In this document: positions 9,158-18,067 of the stretch, in pieces | Layout of the letters: the number at the start of each line of letters is the position of its first letter | Position numbering within the stretch: the first letter of the stretch is position 1 | From: Paenibacillus sp. KS-LC4 | GTDB lineage: Bacteria > Bacillota > Bacilli > Paenibacillales > Paenibacillaceae | Direction of reading: 5' to 3' | NCBI RefSeq assembly: GCF_036894955.1 | Contig: NZ_CP145905.1 | Coordinates: 2,994,501-3,058,500 of the forward strand | DNA length: 64,000 nucleotides | Program-made: the position numbers and the translations under genes | Notes under the pieces: generated by a model | The model's input: only the letters and a program-made list of their open reading frames with translations | The model's database searches: none | Told to the model about the DNA's origin: nothing

Positions 9158-9171
9158 TTTTTTTCTTTTAA

Positions 9172-9187
9172 ATACCCTATGGGGTAT
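9172..9187. promoter_or_regulatory. CstR/CsoR-like operator 2
   Basis: ATACCCTATGGGGTAT, one base pair from a perfect copy of operator 1. Its centre is 33 bp from operator 1, about three helical turns, so two bound tetramers would lie on the same DNA face. Confidence 0.7.
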
Positions 9188-9253
9188 GTGAAAGTGGGCA
9201 ACGCTTTTATAAACGAATCATAATTGCAGCATTTTAAGGAGGAAGATACTTCG

Positions 9254-10399
9254 ATGGAGACTACTGCAATACAGGCGATGAATGCTCAAGAGCTAACGAA
9301 GAAGATTATAAATAATGAGGAGCTCTTCATATTGGATGTACGCAACACGACGGAATTTGCCAGCTGGAGGATCGAGGGCGGAAAAACAGAAATCATCAAT
9401 ATACCCTATTTTGATTTGTTAGATGGGATTGAGCCTGCTTTGACACAAATTCCGGGCGATCAACATATTCTCGTAGTCTGCTCCAAGGAAGGCTCCTCTA
9501 TATTTATTGCCGAGCAGCTGGCGGAGGCTGGAATGAATGGTATCCACTATTTGGAAGGCGGAATGAAGGCGTGGAGCGAATATTTGTGGCCCGTTAAGGT
9601 TGGGGATCTAAAGGATAAGGGCGAAATCTATCAGTTCGTCCGCATGGGTAAAGGCTGCCTCTCTTACATGATTGTGTCGAATGGTGAAGCGGCAGTGGTC
9701 GATACCTTGCGAATGACCGATGTTTTCAATCAATTCGCGAAAGACAAGGGTGTTCAAATTAAGCATACACTCGACACACATTTGCATGCCGATCATATAT
9801 CCGGAGGAAGGCATCTAGCGAATATGAATGACGCCACATATTGGTTGCCGCCTAAGGATGCGAACGAGGTTGCCTTTGCGTATGAGGCGCTGGAGGAAGG
9901 AAAACAAATTCAGGTAGGGGATACAAGCATCATTATTAAACCAATTTACTCGCCGGGACACACGATTGGGAGCACGTCGCTTATTGTCGACGATCACTAT
10001 TTGCTAAGCGGTGATATTCTATTCGTAGAATCCATTGGCCGTCCAGATTTGGCAGGCAAAGCGGCGGACTGGGTTGCGGATTTAAGAACGTCATTATATG
10101 AAACGTACAAAAACTTATCCCCCGATCTCATTGTTCTGCCTGCTCACTTTGGTAAAGCTGCGGAGCTAGGAGCAGGAGGCAAAGTTTCAGCTCGACTCGG
10201 TGATCTGTTTGTATCTAATGCGGGGCTAAACATCAACAGCGAGGATGAGTTCAGGGTTGCAGTAACGGAGCAACTCCCGCCTCAACCAAATGCTTATCAG
10301 GAAATACGTCAAACGAATATGGGGCGAATCACGCCAAACGAAGCGGAGCAGCGCGAAATGGAAATGGGACCGAACCGCTGCGCTATTCATGATAGGTAG
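9254..10399 (+). CDS. Rhodanese-metallo-beta-lactamase fusion, persulfide dioxygenase-like
   Basis: Residues ~10-115 form a rhodanese domain with candidate active Cys 76 (VVCSKEGSS). Residues ~120-360 form a metallo-beta-lactamase-fold domain of the ETHE1/glyoxalase II group, with metal motif [11 protein letters not shown] (His176, His178, Asp180, His181), then SPGHTIGS and [15 protein letters not shown]. The ETHE1 group oxidises glutathione or other low-molecular-weight persulfides to sulfite. It probably detoxifies persulfide together with the sulfur-carrier proteins downstream. In staphylococcal CstB the order is MBL first and rhodanese last; here the rhodanese leads. ATG 9254 has AAGGAGG 11 nt upstream, and earlier TTG 9224 has no site. 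Confidence 0.85.
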   Translation: METTAIQAMNAQELTKKIINNEELFILDVRNTTEFASWRIEGGKTEIINIPYFDLLDGIEPALTQIPGDQHILVVCSKEGSSIFIAEQLAEAGMNGIHYLEGGMKAWSEYLWPVKVGDLKDKGEIYQFVRMGKGCLSYMIVSNGEAAVVDTLRMTDVFNQFAKDKGVQIKHTLDTHLHADHISGGRHLANMNDATYWLPPKDANEVAFAYEALEEGKQIQVGDTSIIIKPIYSPGHTIGSTSLIVDDHYLLSGDILFVESIGRPDLAGKAADWVADLRTSLYETYKNLSPDLIVLPAHFGKAAELGAGGKVSARLGDLFVSNAGLNINSEDEFRVAVTEQLPPQPNAYQEIRQTNMGRITPNEAEQREMEMGPNRCAIHDR

Positions 10400-10425
10400 A
10401 AAGAGAAATTTTTTTGAACATTTAG

Positions 10426-10441
10426 ATACCCATACGGGTAT
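10426..10441. promoter_or_regulatory. CstR/CsoR-like operator 3
   Basis: ATACCCATACGGGTAT, a near-palindrome (one mismatched pair) between the MBL gene and the TusA-rhodanese gene, 35 nt before the latter. A weak TTGAAC -35 lies just upstream, so a second CstR-controlled promoter is likely here. Confidence 0.65.
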
Positions 10442-10475
10442 TAGTGTTTTATAAATAAAAATAAAGAGGTGTGTA

Positions 10476-11057
10476 ATGATGTCAGCAAGCATTCAAACCA
10501 ATCATTTATTAAATTGTGAAGGCTTAGCTTGTCCGCTGCCGGTTGTGAAAACAAAAAAAGCAATGGAGGGCATGCTGCCGGGCGAAGTGCTTGAAATACG
10601 TGCAACGGATAAAGGCTCGATTGCGGATTTGCAGAGTTGGACGACTAGAATTGGCCATCTCTATATTGGAGTGAAAGAGGAGGGAGCTGTCTTCCGGCAT
10701 TTTATACGGAAAGCTTCGGAAAACGAAACGAAGCCCGAGGTTAAGCATCCGCTTATTATCAGCAATGAAGAGCTTGGCAAAAAACTAGCCTCTGGCGACA
10801 GCATTAAGGTGCTGGATGTCCGTGAGCCGGCAGAATACTGCTTCCAACGCATCCCTGGGGCCATATCCATTCCGATGGGTGAGCTGGAGCAGAAGCTCGG
10901 TCAACTGTCTCCAGAGGAAGAGTATGCTGTCGTATGCAGAACAGGCACCAGAAGCGATTTAGCGTGCCAGCTTCTCGTGGAGCAAGGATTTTCCAAAGTC
11001 AACAACGTTATTCCTGGCATGTCGATGTGGGACGGCCCTGTAGAACGCGACGAATAA
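10476..11057 (+). CDS. TusA-rhodanese fusion sulfurtransferase (CstA-like)
   Basis: This 193-aa protein joins two sulfur-carrier domains. Residues ~10-80 are TusA-like, with the Cys-Pro motif GLACPLPVVKTKKAM (Cys19) and ATDKGSIADLQSW. Residues ~92-190 are a rhodanese with DVREPAEY and active loop VVCRTGTRSD (Cys154). Staphylococcal CstA joins rhodanese, TusA and DsrE-like parts; here the same parts are spread over this gene and the next two. It probably relays persulfide sulfur between proteins to the dioxygenase. The ribosome site AAAGAGGTG precedes tandem ATGs at 10476 and 10479; either could start. Operator 3 lies just upstream. Confidence 0.85.
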   Translation: MMSASIQTNHLLNCEGLACPLPVVKTKKAMEGMLPGEVLEIRATDKGSIADLQSWTTRIGHLYIGVKEEGAVFRHFIRKASENETKPEVKHPLIISNEELGKKLASGDSIKVLDVREPAEYCFQRIPGAISIPMGELEQKLGQLSPEEEYAVVCRTGTRSDLACQLLVEQGFSKVNNVIPGMSMWDGPVERDE

Positions 11058-11106
11058 TGAAAAATCAATTGAAAAACAAAATGAAATGCACTGGAGGAAA
11101 AATCAA

Positions 11107-11337
11107 ATGGCGGATATTGTAATTGATGCTAAAGGACTAGCTTGCCCTTTGCCAATCGTAAAAGCAAAGAGGGGAATCGATTCCATTCAAAGTGGCCAAA
11201 CGATGGAACTGTATACAACCGACAAAGGGTCCATGAGCGATTTTCAAGCATGGGTGAAGCAAACCAACCATGAGCTTTTAGAAGCTAAAGAAGCAAACGG
11301 AGTGTATACGTTTATGGTAAAAAAAGGAAGTAAGTAA
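11107..11337 (+). CDS. TusA-family sulfur carrier protein
   Basis: A 76-aa stand-alone TusA/YedF-type protein. The conserved IDAKGLACPLPIVKAKR has the persulfide-carrying Cys13 before Pro, and TTDKGSMSDFQAW is the second family signature. Its sequence is close to the TusA half of the preceding fusion. The start is ATG 11107, with GGAGG 9 nt upstream. It lies between the TusA-rhodanese and DsrE-like genes and probably accepts sulfane sulfur within the same detoxification relay. Confidence 0.85.
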   Translation: MADIVIDAKGLACPLPIVKAKRGIDSIQSGQTMELYTTDKGSMSDFQAWVKQTNHELLEAKEANGVYTFMVKKGSK

Positions 11338-11362
11338 AGCTTAACGAGAAGGGGTGGCCTGC

Positions 11363-11842
11363 GTGGCTGATAATGAGAAAACAACGATTGTATTGTTTAG
11401 CGGTGAACTTGATAAAGCAATTGCAGCATTTATTATTGCGAATGGAGCGGCAGCTTATGATCACGAGGTGACGATATTTTTTACCTTTTGGGGACTGAAC
11501 ACGCTTCGGAAGGATCAGCCGATTACACTTAAGAAAAGTATACTTGAGAAAATGTTTGGAAAAATGATGCCTCGCGGCGCGGATAAGCTCGGACTTTCGA
11601 AAATGAATTTTGGCGGAATAGGGCCCCAAATGATCAAGCATGTGATGAAAAAGCACAATGTGCTTACTCTCCCGCAATTGATTGAGCTCGCTCAAGAGCA
11701 AGGGGTTAAGCTCGTTGCCTGTACGATGACAATGGATTTGCTAGGCTTGCAAAAGGAAGAATTAATGGACGGAATTGACTATGCCGGTGTTGCAGCCTAT
11801 TTGGGGGACGCTGCGGATGCCAAGGTGAACTTGTTCATTTGA
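11363..11842 (+). CDS. DsrE/DsrF/DrsH-like family protein
   Basis: This 159-aa protein of the DsrE-like superfamily starts with TIVLFSGELDKAIAAFIIA, has EVTIFFTFWGLNTL in the middle, and carries a conserved Cys (residue 120) in KLVACTMTMDLLG, the sulfur-binding position in the family. DsrE-like domains pass persulfide sulfur to and from TusA proteins, which are encoded directly upstream. The start is GTG 11363, with AAGGGG 8 nt upstream; GTG 11354 overlaps that site. Part of the same plus-strand cst-like operon. Confidence 0.85.
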   Translation: MADNEKTTIVLFSGELDKAIAAFIIANGAAAYDHEVTIFFTFWGLNTLRKDQPITLKKSILEKMFGKMMPRGADKLGLSKMNFGGIGPQMIKHVMKKHNVLTLPQLIELAQEQGVKLVACTMTMDLLGLQKEELMDGIDYAGVAAYLGDAADAKVNLFI

Positions 11843-11864
11843 TGCTTCCATTCCCCATTAAGGT

Positions 11865-11890
11865 TATAATATACCTATATACGTATAGGG
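11865..11890 (+). promoter_or_regulatory. -10 box and CstR/CsoR-like operator 4 before cstR
   Basis: Consensus TATAAT (11865-11870) is followed at once by the inverted repeat CCTATA-TACG-TATAGG (11874-11889). The arms are more AT-rich than at operators 1-3. The position suggests autoregulation of the regulator gene 10 nt downstream. No convincing -35 was found. Confidence 0.5.
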
Positions 11891-11899
11891 GGCTACTGC

Positions 11900-12160
11900 A
11901 TGAAATACGATGATGATATGAAAAGACGCCTTAATCGGGCGGAGGGGCAAGTGCGCGGCGTGCTCAAGATGATGGAAGAAGGGAAAAATTGCAAAGATGT
12001 CGTGAGTCAGCTGTCTGCTGTACGCAGTGCGATTGATAAAACGCTGGCTCTAGTAGTGGCGGTTAATTTGGAGCAATGTATTATGGAAGAGCAGGAAGCA
12101 GGCAGGGATAGCAGTAAATTAGTGAAGGAAGCGGTAGAGCTTTTAATAAAAAGCAGGTAG
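11900..12160 (+). CDS. cstR: CsoR-family regulator of the CstR (persulfide-sensing) type
   Basis: An 86-aa all-helical CsoR/FrmR-family repressor (RRLNRAEGQVRGVLKMMEEG). Copper-sensing CsoR proteins use a Cys-His-Cys set. Here Cys31 (NCKDVV) and Cys60 (EQCIM) are kept but the His position holds Asn56, as in staphylococcal CstR. CstR forms di- to tetrasulfide links between these cysteines on exposure to persulfides and releases DNA. The neighbouring sulfur-transfer genes and C-run/G-run operators support this. It therefore most likely represses the whole locus, including itself, until reactive sulfur accumulates. Confidence 0.88.
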   Translation: MKYDDDMKRRLNRAEGQVRGVLKMMEEGKNCKDVVSQLSAVRSAIDKTLALVVAVNLEQCIMEEQEAGRDSSKLVKEAVELLIKSR

Positions 12161-12170
12161 GTGAGCATTA

Positions 12171-12536
12171 ATGATTGTAATATATATATTGCTGGCCATG
12201 TTTTTGCTATGGACGCTGTACCAATCATTCGCATCGGTCAAAGGCCTGCGTAATTTAACAGCGCAACAGTTTAAAAGCGAATATAAAGGCAATAAGCTGA
12301 TAGATGTTCGAGAAAGTCATGAGTTTAAAGGAAGGCATATTGCAGGCGCTGTTAATATTCCGCTAAGTCAGCTCTCACAGCGTTTGGATGAAATCCCGCA
12401 AGATCGGCAAGTGTATTTATACTGCCAAAGCGGGATGCGCAGCAAGCAAGCCGCCAAGCTGTTGAGCCGGAGCGGATACAGCCAGCTCGCCCACCTTAGA
12501 GGCGGCATCATGTCTTGGAATGGTCCTACGCAATAG
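12171..12536 (+). CDS. Membrane-anchored rhodanese
   Basis: A 121-aa protein with one N-terminal transmembrane helix (residues ~2-20, IVIYILLAMFLLWTLY) followed by a single rhodanese domain: LIDVRESHEFKGRHI and active loop LYCQSGMRSKQAA with Cys85. It resembles YqhL/PspE-like small rhodaneses. It lies 10 nt after cstR and is probably the last gene of the persulfide-response unit, moving sulfane sulfur at the inner face of the membrane. The orientation is inferred. Confidence 0.85.
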   Translation: MIVIYILLAMFLLWTLYQSFASVKGLRNLTAQQFKSEYKGNKLIDVRESHEFKGRHIAGAVNIPLSQLSQRLDEIPQDRQVYLYCQSGMRSKQAAKLLSRSGYSQLAHLRGGIMSWNGPTQ

Positions 12537-12613
12537 CAAGCATGATTATGTGAAACGAGAGTTGATGCTTTACAGGGGTAAGCTGCATGATACAGCAAAT
12601 GGTAGATTGAGTT

Positions 12614-12647
12614 AGCCAATGAGATGCTCTCATTGGCTTTTACTTTA
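12614..12647 (+). terminator. Rho-independent terminator of the persulfide-response operon
   Basis: A perfect 11-bp stem (AGCCAATGAGA / TCTCATTGGCT) with a 3-nt loop followed by TTTTACTTTA. It may also serve the convergent lysR gene. Confidence 0.85.
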
Positions 12648-12704
12648 TGGGCATTTTCTACATCGCTCACTCGCACTCGCATGCGGAGCAGCGATGACGA
12701 AGCT

Positions 12705-13583
12705 CTAGTGCACAAGCTCAATGAATCGGCTCGCTGTGCTTGACAGCGGCAAATTCCGCATTTTCATAATTCCGACATGGGATGGAGGCAGCTGAACGTC
12801 CAATTGAATTTCGAAGAGCGAGCCTTCCTCCAGCTCCTTTGATATAAATTCCCTCGTTACATACGAAATACCTAGACCTCTCCGGGCAAATTCGATCAGC
12901 AGATCGACGCTTCCGACCTCGATTTCGGGCTTCAATACATAACCATAGCTTTGAAAAAGCTCCGTAATAGCCATTCGCGCCCGGCTATTGCGGGAAAACA
13001 GAATGACGGGATGCTGGAGCAGCTGCTCCAGCGTCAAAATGTCATTTTTCAGCTCCGCATAGCGCTCTCCTGCAACAAAACAATCCTTTAATTGAATGCT
13101 CTCGCGCACCTCTAGCTGGGAATCGACAATCGGCATACGAACGACGCCGAGGTCAATTTTGCCTTCCTTCAGGAAAGAAATAACTTCCGGCGTCGTGCCA
13201 TGATTGAGATGTAATCTGATTTCGGGATACATGTAATGAAAGTTTTCCAAATACGGCAGCAAATAATGCTTGAACAGCGAATCGCTGCCGCCAATCCGCA
13301 GCTCTCCGCTCTCCAAATTTTTCAGCGCAGCCATTTTCTCCTCGGCAAGGGAAATTAATATTTGCGACTGCTCTATGTAGGAGTACAAAATCGTACCCTC
13401 CTGTGTTAGCGCGACTCCTTTGGAATTTCGATAAAACAAGGTGATGCCGAAGCTGTTCTCCAACTGTTTAATGGCATGACTAACGCTAGGCTGCGTGAGG
13501 TACAGAGCGTTGGCGGCTTTCGTTAAGCTCCCTGTTTTGGCGGCCCAATAAAAAACCTTGTACAATTCGTAATTATTGATCAT
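12705..13583 (-). CDS. LysR-family transcriptional regulator
   Basis: A 292-aa LysR-type protein. The N-terminal winged HTH (residues ~5-60) reads LYKVFYWAAKTGSLTKAANA, then TQPSVSHAIKQLE, FGITLFYRNSKGVALTQEG. The rest is a two-lobe LysR substrate-binding domain (ELRIGGSDSLFKHYLLPYL; LLIEFARRGLGISYVTREF). It is closest in style to the CysL/YwfK/YtlI group of Bacilli; the ligand is unknown. It is transcribed away from zwf, so it may control the pentose-phosphate genes in response to redox or sugar status. A small dyad overlaps its own start codon and suggests autorepression. Confidence 0.88.
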   Translation of the reverse strand: MINNYELYKVFYWAAKTGSLTKAANALYLTQPSVSHAIKQLENSFGITLFYRNSKGVALTQEGTILYSYIEQSQILISLAEEKMAALKNLESGELRIGGSDSLFKHYLLPYLENFHYMYPEIRLHLNHGTTPEVISFLKEGKIDLGVVRMPIVDSQLEVRESIQLKDCFVAGERYAELKNDILTLEQLLQHPVILFSRNSRARMAITELFQSYGYVLKPEIEVGSVDLLIEFARRGLGISYVTREFISKELEEGSLFEIQLDVQLPPSHVGIMKMRNLPLSSTASRFIELVH

Positions 13584-13596
13584 AGACAGCGTCTAT
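13582..13596. promoter_or_regulatory. LysR-box-like dyad at the lysR start
   Basis: ATAGAC-AGC-GTCTAT contains the T-N11-A pattern typical of LysR sites. It overlaps the regulator's start codon and lies in the divergent region before zwf, fitting autoregulation. Inferred from sequence only. Confidence 0.45.
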
Positions 13597-13698
13597 ACCT
13601 CCTCTTTAATATATTAATTACTTGTATGGCTCTTAAACGTATTATAGTGTAACTAAGAAAAAGAAACCATAGCTAACGAATTGGAAGGAGAACGGAAG

Positions 13699-15225
13699 AT
13701 GGAGCCAACCACTTTTGTGTTGTTTGGAGCGACAGGGGATTTAGCAAAAAGAAAAATCTACCCCGCTTTGTATAATTTGTTCATCGAGCAGAAGCTGCCG
13801 CAAGCATTCTCCTTGATTGGCCTTGGACGAAGAGAGCTGACGAATGAAATCTTTCAGGCGAATGTCGAGCAATCTCTCCGTGATTTTTCCAGACGGGAAA
13901 TAAAGGACGAGGCGAGCGTGAAGGCTTTTTTACAAGCATTCCGTTACCAGGTTCTAAACATAGACCATAAGGAAGATTATTTGCAATTGCTTCAAATGAT
14001 TGAACAGCGGGAACAAGCTTTAAATCTTGCCCCTAATCGCTTGTTTTATTTATCAGTTGGGCCGGAGTTTTTCGAAACGATTGCTTCCAACATTCAGGCA
14101 AGCGGGCTTGGATCAGCGAAAGGGTGGAAACGTCTCGTCATTGAGAAGCCTTTCGGTCATGACCTGCAATCTGCCCGCGATTTGAATGCAAGCCTTAGCC
14201 GCTCCTTCAAGGAAGAGGAAGTTTACCGCATTGATCATTACCTCGGCAAGCCGATGGTTCAAAGACTCGAAGCTTTGCAGCAGACGAATCCGGTCATTCA
14301 GGCACTTTGGAATAATCATTACATTGCCAACGTGCAAATTACAGCGAATGAAACGGTAGGCGTAGAGGAAAGAGCCGGTTATTACGATCATGTCGGCGCA
14401 CTTAGAGACATGTTCCAGAACCATTTGCTGCAATTGCTTATGATGACAGCTGTTCAGCTGCCGCAGAAAAGCGATGCTGAAAAGGTTCGATTCAAGAAAA
14501 AGCAGGTGATGGAGGCTCTTGAGCCGCTGCAAAAGCAAGATGTTGGTCTGAGCATCATTCGCGGACAGTACAGCGCTGGAGATATTCAAGGCAAGGCGGT
14601 TGTCGGCTATAAGTCGGAGCCAGGTATTGCCGAAACGTCGATGAATGAGACCTTTATTGCAGCTAAATTGCAAATTGACGATTATTTTTGGCGGGGCGTG
14701 CCTTTCTATATTCGTACCGGCAAAAGAATGAAAGAAAAGTCGACGCGAATTGTCATTGAATTTAAGGAGCCGCTCAAACAAGCGCCTTCCGAAATCGAAG
14801 ACGGTGTGGCGCCTAATCTGCTCGTCATTGAAATGAGCCCCAATGAAAGCATTACGCTTCAGCTCAACTCAAAGGATTCGCAGCAAAATGGCGAGTTCAA
14901 GCCGATACAAATCGATTTTCACCCGAACAAGGAAGAGCTTCCTGAAGCTTATGAAAATTTGATTTACGATGCGCTGAACGGCAATCCGACATTTTTCGCG
15001 CATTGGGATGAGGTTGAATTGTCATGGGCTTGGGTTCAGCCGATTTTGGAAGCCTTTGATGAAAATTTGGTTCCGCTCCATCATTATGCTGCTGGCACTT
15101 ACGGGCCGGCGGAATCCGATGCTTTGCTAGCGGAAGACGGCTACCACTGGTGGTTCGATACTAAGCTGGAACAACAATCTGAAACAGAGAAGGGACAATC
15201 ATATGCCTATCACACAACCTATTGA
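13699..15225 (+). CDS. zwf: Glucose-6-phosphate 1-dehydrogenase
   Basis: A 508-aa cytoplasmic enzyme that oxidises glucose-6-phosphate to 6-phosphogluconolactone with NADP, the entry step of the oxidative pentose-phosphate pathway. The N-terminal Rossmann motif is [18 protein letters not shown], and the substrate-binding signature RIDHYLGK is at residues 177-184. Length fits the family. The frame extends to TTG 13681, but GGAAGGAG lies about 10 nt before ATG 13699, which I use. The gene overlaps tkt by 23 nt, implying translational coupling, and diverges from the LysR regulator. Confidence 0.95.
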   Translation: MEPTTFVLFGATGDLAKRKIYPALYNLFIEQKLPQAFSLIGLGRRELTNEIFQANVEQSLRDFSRREIKDEASVKAFLQAFRYQVLNIDHKEDYLQLLQMIEQREQALNLAPNRLFYLSVGPEFFETIASNIQASGLGSAKGWKRLVIEKPFGHDLQSARDLNASLSRSFKEEEVYRIDHYLGKPMVQRLEALQQTNPVIQALWNNHYIANVQITANETVGVEERAGYYDHVGALRDMFQNHLLQLLMMTAVQLPQKSDAEKVRFKKKQVMEALEPLQKQDVGLSIIRGQYSAGDIQGKAVVGYKSEPGIAETSMNETFIAAKLQIDDYFWRGVPFYIRTGKRMKEKSTRIVIEFKEPLKQAPSEIEDGVAPNLLVIEMSPNESITLQLNSKDSQQNGEFKPIQIDFHPNKEELPEAYENLIYDALNGNPTFFAHWDEVELSWAWVQPILEAFDENLVPLHHYAAGTYGPAESDALLAEDGYHWWFDTKLEQQSETEKGQSYAYHTTY

Positions 15226-17197
15226 TCAGTTAGCGATTGACACGATTCGTACGTTATCCATTGATGCCATTAACAGCGCCAATTCCGGTCACCCAGGTCT
15301 TCCTATGGGGGCAGCTCCAATGGCTTACACGTTATGGTCGAAATTTCTGAGCCACAATCCCGGTCATTCGAAATGGTTCAACCGCGATCGTTTTGTGCTT
15401 TCGGCGGGGCATGGCTCGGCGCTGCTCTACAGCCTGCTGCACTTATCCGGCTATGAGGTGTCGCTTGAGGATTTGAAGCAATTCCGCAAATTGAACAGTA
15501 AGACGCCGGGCCATCCTGAGTTTGGGCATACGGATGGTGTAGATGCGACGACTGGCCCGCTTGGTCAAGGGGTTGCTATGGCTGTCGGTATGGCAATGGC
15601 AGAGGCGCATCTGGCTGCAAAATTTAACCAGGACGGATTTCCAATCATCGACCATTATACGTATGCGCTTGTGGGTGACGGCTGTTTGATGGAAGGGATT
15701 TCCTACGAGGCGATGTCCATGGCTGGCCATATGAAGCTGGACAAATTGATCGTATTGTATGATTCGAACGATATTTCCCTCGACGGAGAATTAAATCTTT
15801 CTTTTGGGGAGAATATTCAAAAAAGAGCGGAATCCGCGAATTGGCAATACCTCCGTGTAGAAGACGGCAATGACATTTCTACTATCGCTGAGGCGATTGC
15901 GGCTGCCAAGAACAACGAATCACAGCCAACACTCATTGAAATTCGGACGATTATCGGTTACGGCAGTAAAGTTGCGGGCACGAATAAAGTGCATGGCAAT
16001 CCACTTGGCAAAGAAGAAGCCGTGGCGACGAAAGCCGCTTATGGCTGGCCGTATGAAGAGGAGTTCACTGTTCCGGCTGAAGTCAAAGCTCATTATGAGC
16101 AGTTGAAGCTTGAGGGCGCGGTTAAAGAAGCGGAATGGAATAAGCAGCTTGCTTCCTACACAGCGCAATATCCAGAACTGGGCAAGGAGCTGGCTCAGGT
16201 CATCAAAGGAACGGTCACGATTGATGCGGCTGACATTTTAACCTTTGATGCCTCCAAGACGATTTCAACTCGCGTAGCGAGCGGTGAAGCGATCAATCAT
16301 TATGTAAAAACCGTTCCATCCATCTTCGGGGGCAGTGCAGATCTATCGCATTCCACAATGACTGATATTAAAGGCGAAGAGACGTTCGCGGTTAAATCGT
16401 ATGCGGGGCGCAATATTTATTTCGGCGTTCGTGAGCATGCTATGGGAGCGGCAGGCAATGGCATGGCGCTGCATGGCGGCGTAAAACCATTCGTCAGCAC
16501 CTTCTTCGTATTCAGCGATTATTTGCGCCCTTCGATTCGGCTAGCTGCCTTGCAGAAGCTGCCGGTTACGTATGTATTTACGCATGATTCCATTGCTGTC
16601 GGTGAAGATGGTCCTACGCATGAGCCGGTCGAGCATTTGGCGGCGCTTCGCACGATTCCGGGTCTTACGGTTATTCGTCCAACGGATGCCAATGAAACGT
16701 CTAGCGCATGGGCTTATGCTTTGCAGCAAAATGACGGTCCGGTTGCGCTCGTGCTGAGCAGACAAAATCTGCCGATCTACGAAGCAACGAAAGGCAACGT
16801 TGCAGAAGTGGCTAAAGGCGCTTATATTCTGACAGAAACAAGCGAGAAGCCAGACGTTATTTTGATCGCTACAGGCTCAGAGGTTTCGCTTGCTGTTAGT
16901 GCTAAAGCTGAGCTGGAGAAGGAGAACCTATCCGTTCGCGTCGTGGCTATGCCAAGCAGAGAGCTGTTCGAGCGTCAATCAGCAGCCTACAAGCAAAGCG
17001 TTCTCCCTGATTCGGTGTCGAATCGCATCGCTATTGAAGCGGGCATTTCGCTCGGCTGGGAGCGTTATGCGGGACCGAGCGGCAAAGTATTGTCCATTGA
17101 TACGTTTGGTGCATCAGGCCCGGGCAACCAGGTGATGGATTATTTCGGCTTCTCAACTGCCAATGTCGTGAGTCTGGCAAAAGATTTGTTGAAATAA
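15203..17197 (+). CDS. tkt: Transketolase
   Basis: A 664-aa thiamine-diphosphate enzyme that moves two-carbon ketol units between sugar phosphates. Visible signatures: [19 protein letters not shown], the ThDP motif [13 protein letters not shown] running to an Asn after ~27 residues ([11 protein letters not shown]), [23 protein letters not shown] and [14 protein letters not shown]. The full three-domain length is present. Its start lies inside the end of zwf, so the two are translated together. It supplies the non-oxidative branch alongside the transaldolase downstream. Confidence 0.95.
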   Translation: MPITQPIDQLAIDTIRTLSIDAINSANSGHPGLPMGAAPMAYTLWSKFLSHNPGHSKWFNRDRFVLSAGHGSALLYSLLHLSGYEVSLEDLKQFRKLNSKTPGHPEFGHTDGVDATTGPLGQGVAMAVGMAMAEAHLAAKFNQDGFPIIDHYTYALVGDGCLMEGISYEAMSMAGHMKLDKLIVLYDSNDISLDGELNLSFGENIQKRAESANWQYLRVEDGNDISTIAEAIAAAKNNESQPTLIEIRTIIGYGSKVAGTNKVHGNPLGKEEAVATKAAYGWPYEEEFTVPAEVKAHYEQLKLEGAVKEAEWNKQLASYTAQYPELGKELAQVIKGTVTIDAADILTFDASKTISTRVASGEAINHYVKTVPSIFGGSADLSHSTMTDIKGEETFAVKSYAGRNIYFGVREHAMGAAGNGMALHGGVKPFVSTFFVFSDYLRPSIRLAALQKLPVTYVFTHDSIAVGEDGPTHEPVEHLAALRTIPGLTVIRPTDANETSSAWAYALQQNDGPVALVLSRQNLPIYEATKGNVAEVAKGAYILTETSEKPDVILIATGSEVSLAVSAKAELEKENLSVRVVAMPSRELFERQSAAYKQSVLPDSVSNRIAIEAGISLGWERYAGPSGKVLSIDTFGASGPGNQVMDYFGFSTANVVSLAKDLLK

Positions 17198-17273
17198 TTG
17201 AAAAACGCTGCAATCAAATTTAATATAGAAGTGCAAAACAAAAATGAACCCAAAAAAACGGAGGTAATTGATT

Positions 17274-17939
17274 ATGAAATTTTTTATTGATACAGCTAAT
17301 GTGGAAGATATTAAGAAAGCTTATAAAATCGGCGTATTATCCGGTGTTACTACTAACCCGTCTTTGGTTGCTAAAGAAGGCGTGAAATTTGAGGATCGTA
17401 TTGCTGAAATTTTGCAAATTGTACCTGAGGTTGAATCCGTTTCTGCCGAAGTAACACCTAATGCGATTACAGCGGAAGAAATGATCGCTGAAGCGAACGA
17501 GCTGATCAAAATCAACAACAACGATAAAAATATTACAATCAAGCTTCCGATGAACCTTGCTGGGCTGGAAACTTGTCGTTATCTGACGAAAAAAGGCGTG
17601 AAAACGAACGTAACGCTTATTTTCACAGTCAACCAAGCGCTTCTGGCTGCTCGTGCTGGCGCAACTTATGTTTCTCCATTCCTCGGCCGTCTGGACGATA
17701 TTTCGGAGGATGGCGTACTGCTCGTGTCGAAAATTGCTGAATTGTTCCGCACACACCAACTGGATGCGCAAATTATTGCGGCTTCGGTTCGTCACCCGGA
17801 TCACGTTACTCGCGTAGCGATGGCTGGCGCGCATATTGCAACGGTACCATTCGCGGTTATCGAGCAAATTTCGAAGCATCCGCTTACTGATCAAGGTCTG
17901 GAGAAATTTGCTGCTGATTGGAAAAAAACTTCCCTGTAA
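17274..17939 (+). CDS. tal: Short (TalC/FSA-type) transaldolase
   Basis: A 221-aa single-domain protein of the small transaldolase/fructose-6-phosphate aldolase group, starting [15 protein letters not shown] with [14 protein letters not shown]. The Schiff-base Lys is at residue 90 (NITIKLPMN), followed by [21 protein letters not shown]-terminal SPFLGRLDD and VRHPDHV are also family signatures. Between tkt and gnd the transaldolase role is more likely than FSA activity, although the two cannot be separated by eye. ATG 17274 has CGGAGG 9 nt upstream. Confidence 0.93.
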   Translation: MKFFIDTANVEDIKKAYKIGVLSGVTTNPSLVAKEGVKFEDRIAEILQIVPEVESVSAEVTPNAITAEEMIAEANELIKINNNDKNITIKLPMNLAGLETCRYLTKKGVKTNVTLIFTVNQALLAARAGATYVSPFLGRLDDISEDGVLLVSKIAELFRTHQLDAQIIAASVRHPDHVTRVAMAGAHIATVPFAVIEQISKHPLTDQGLEKFAADWKKTSL

Positions 17940-18067
17940 GAAGGGGAGTTTGAGGCTATAAGTCATTTAAGGCACTTAGGTTTATAGGGAATTTGCCGCC
18001 AGTGTGGGGCGATAGCCGTTTGAGATTGTATAAAAAAGAGTTTGAATAGGATTGGGAGGCAGAAACC

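Noticed and set aside
17274..17939. Naming the short transaldolase as fructose-6-phosphate aldolase
   Set aside because: Sequence motifs are shared by both groups; its place between tkt and gnd favours transaldolase.
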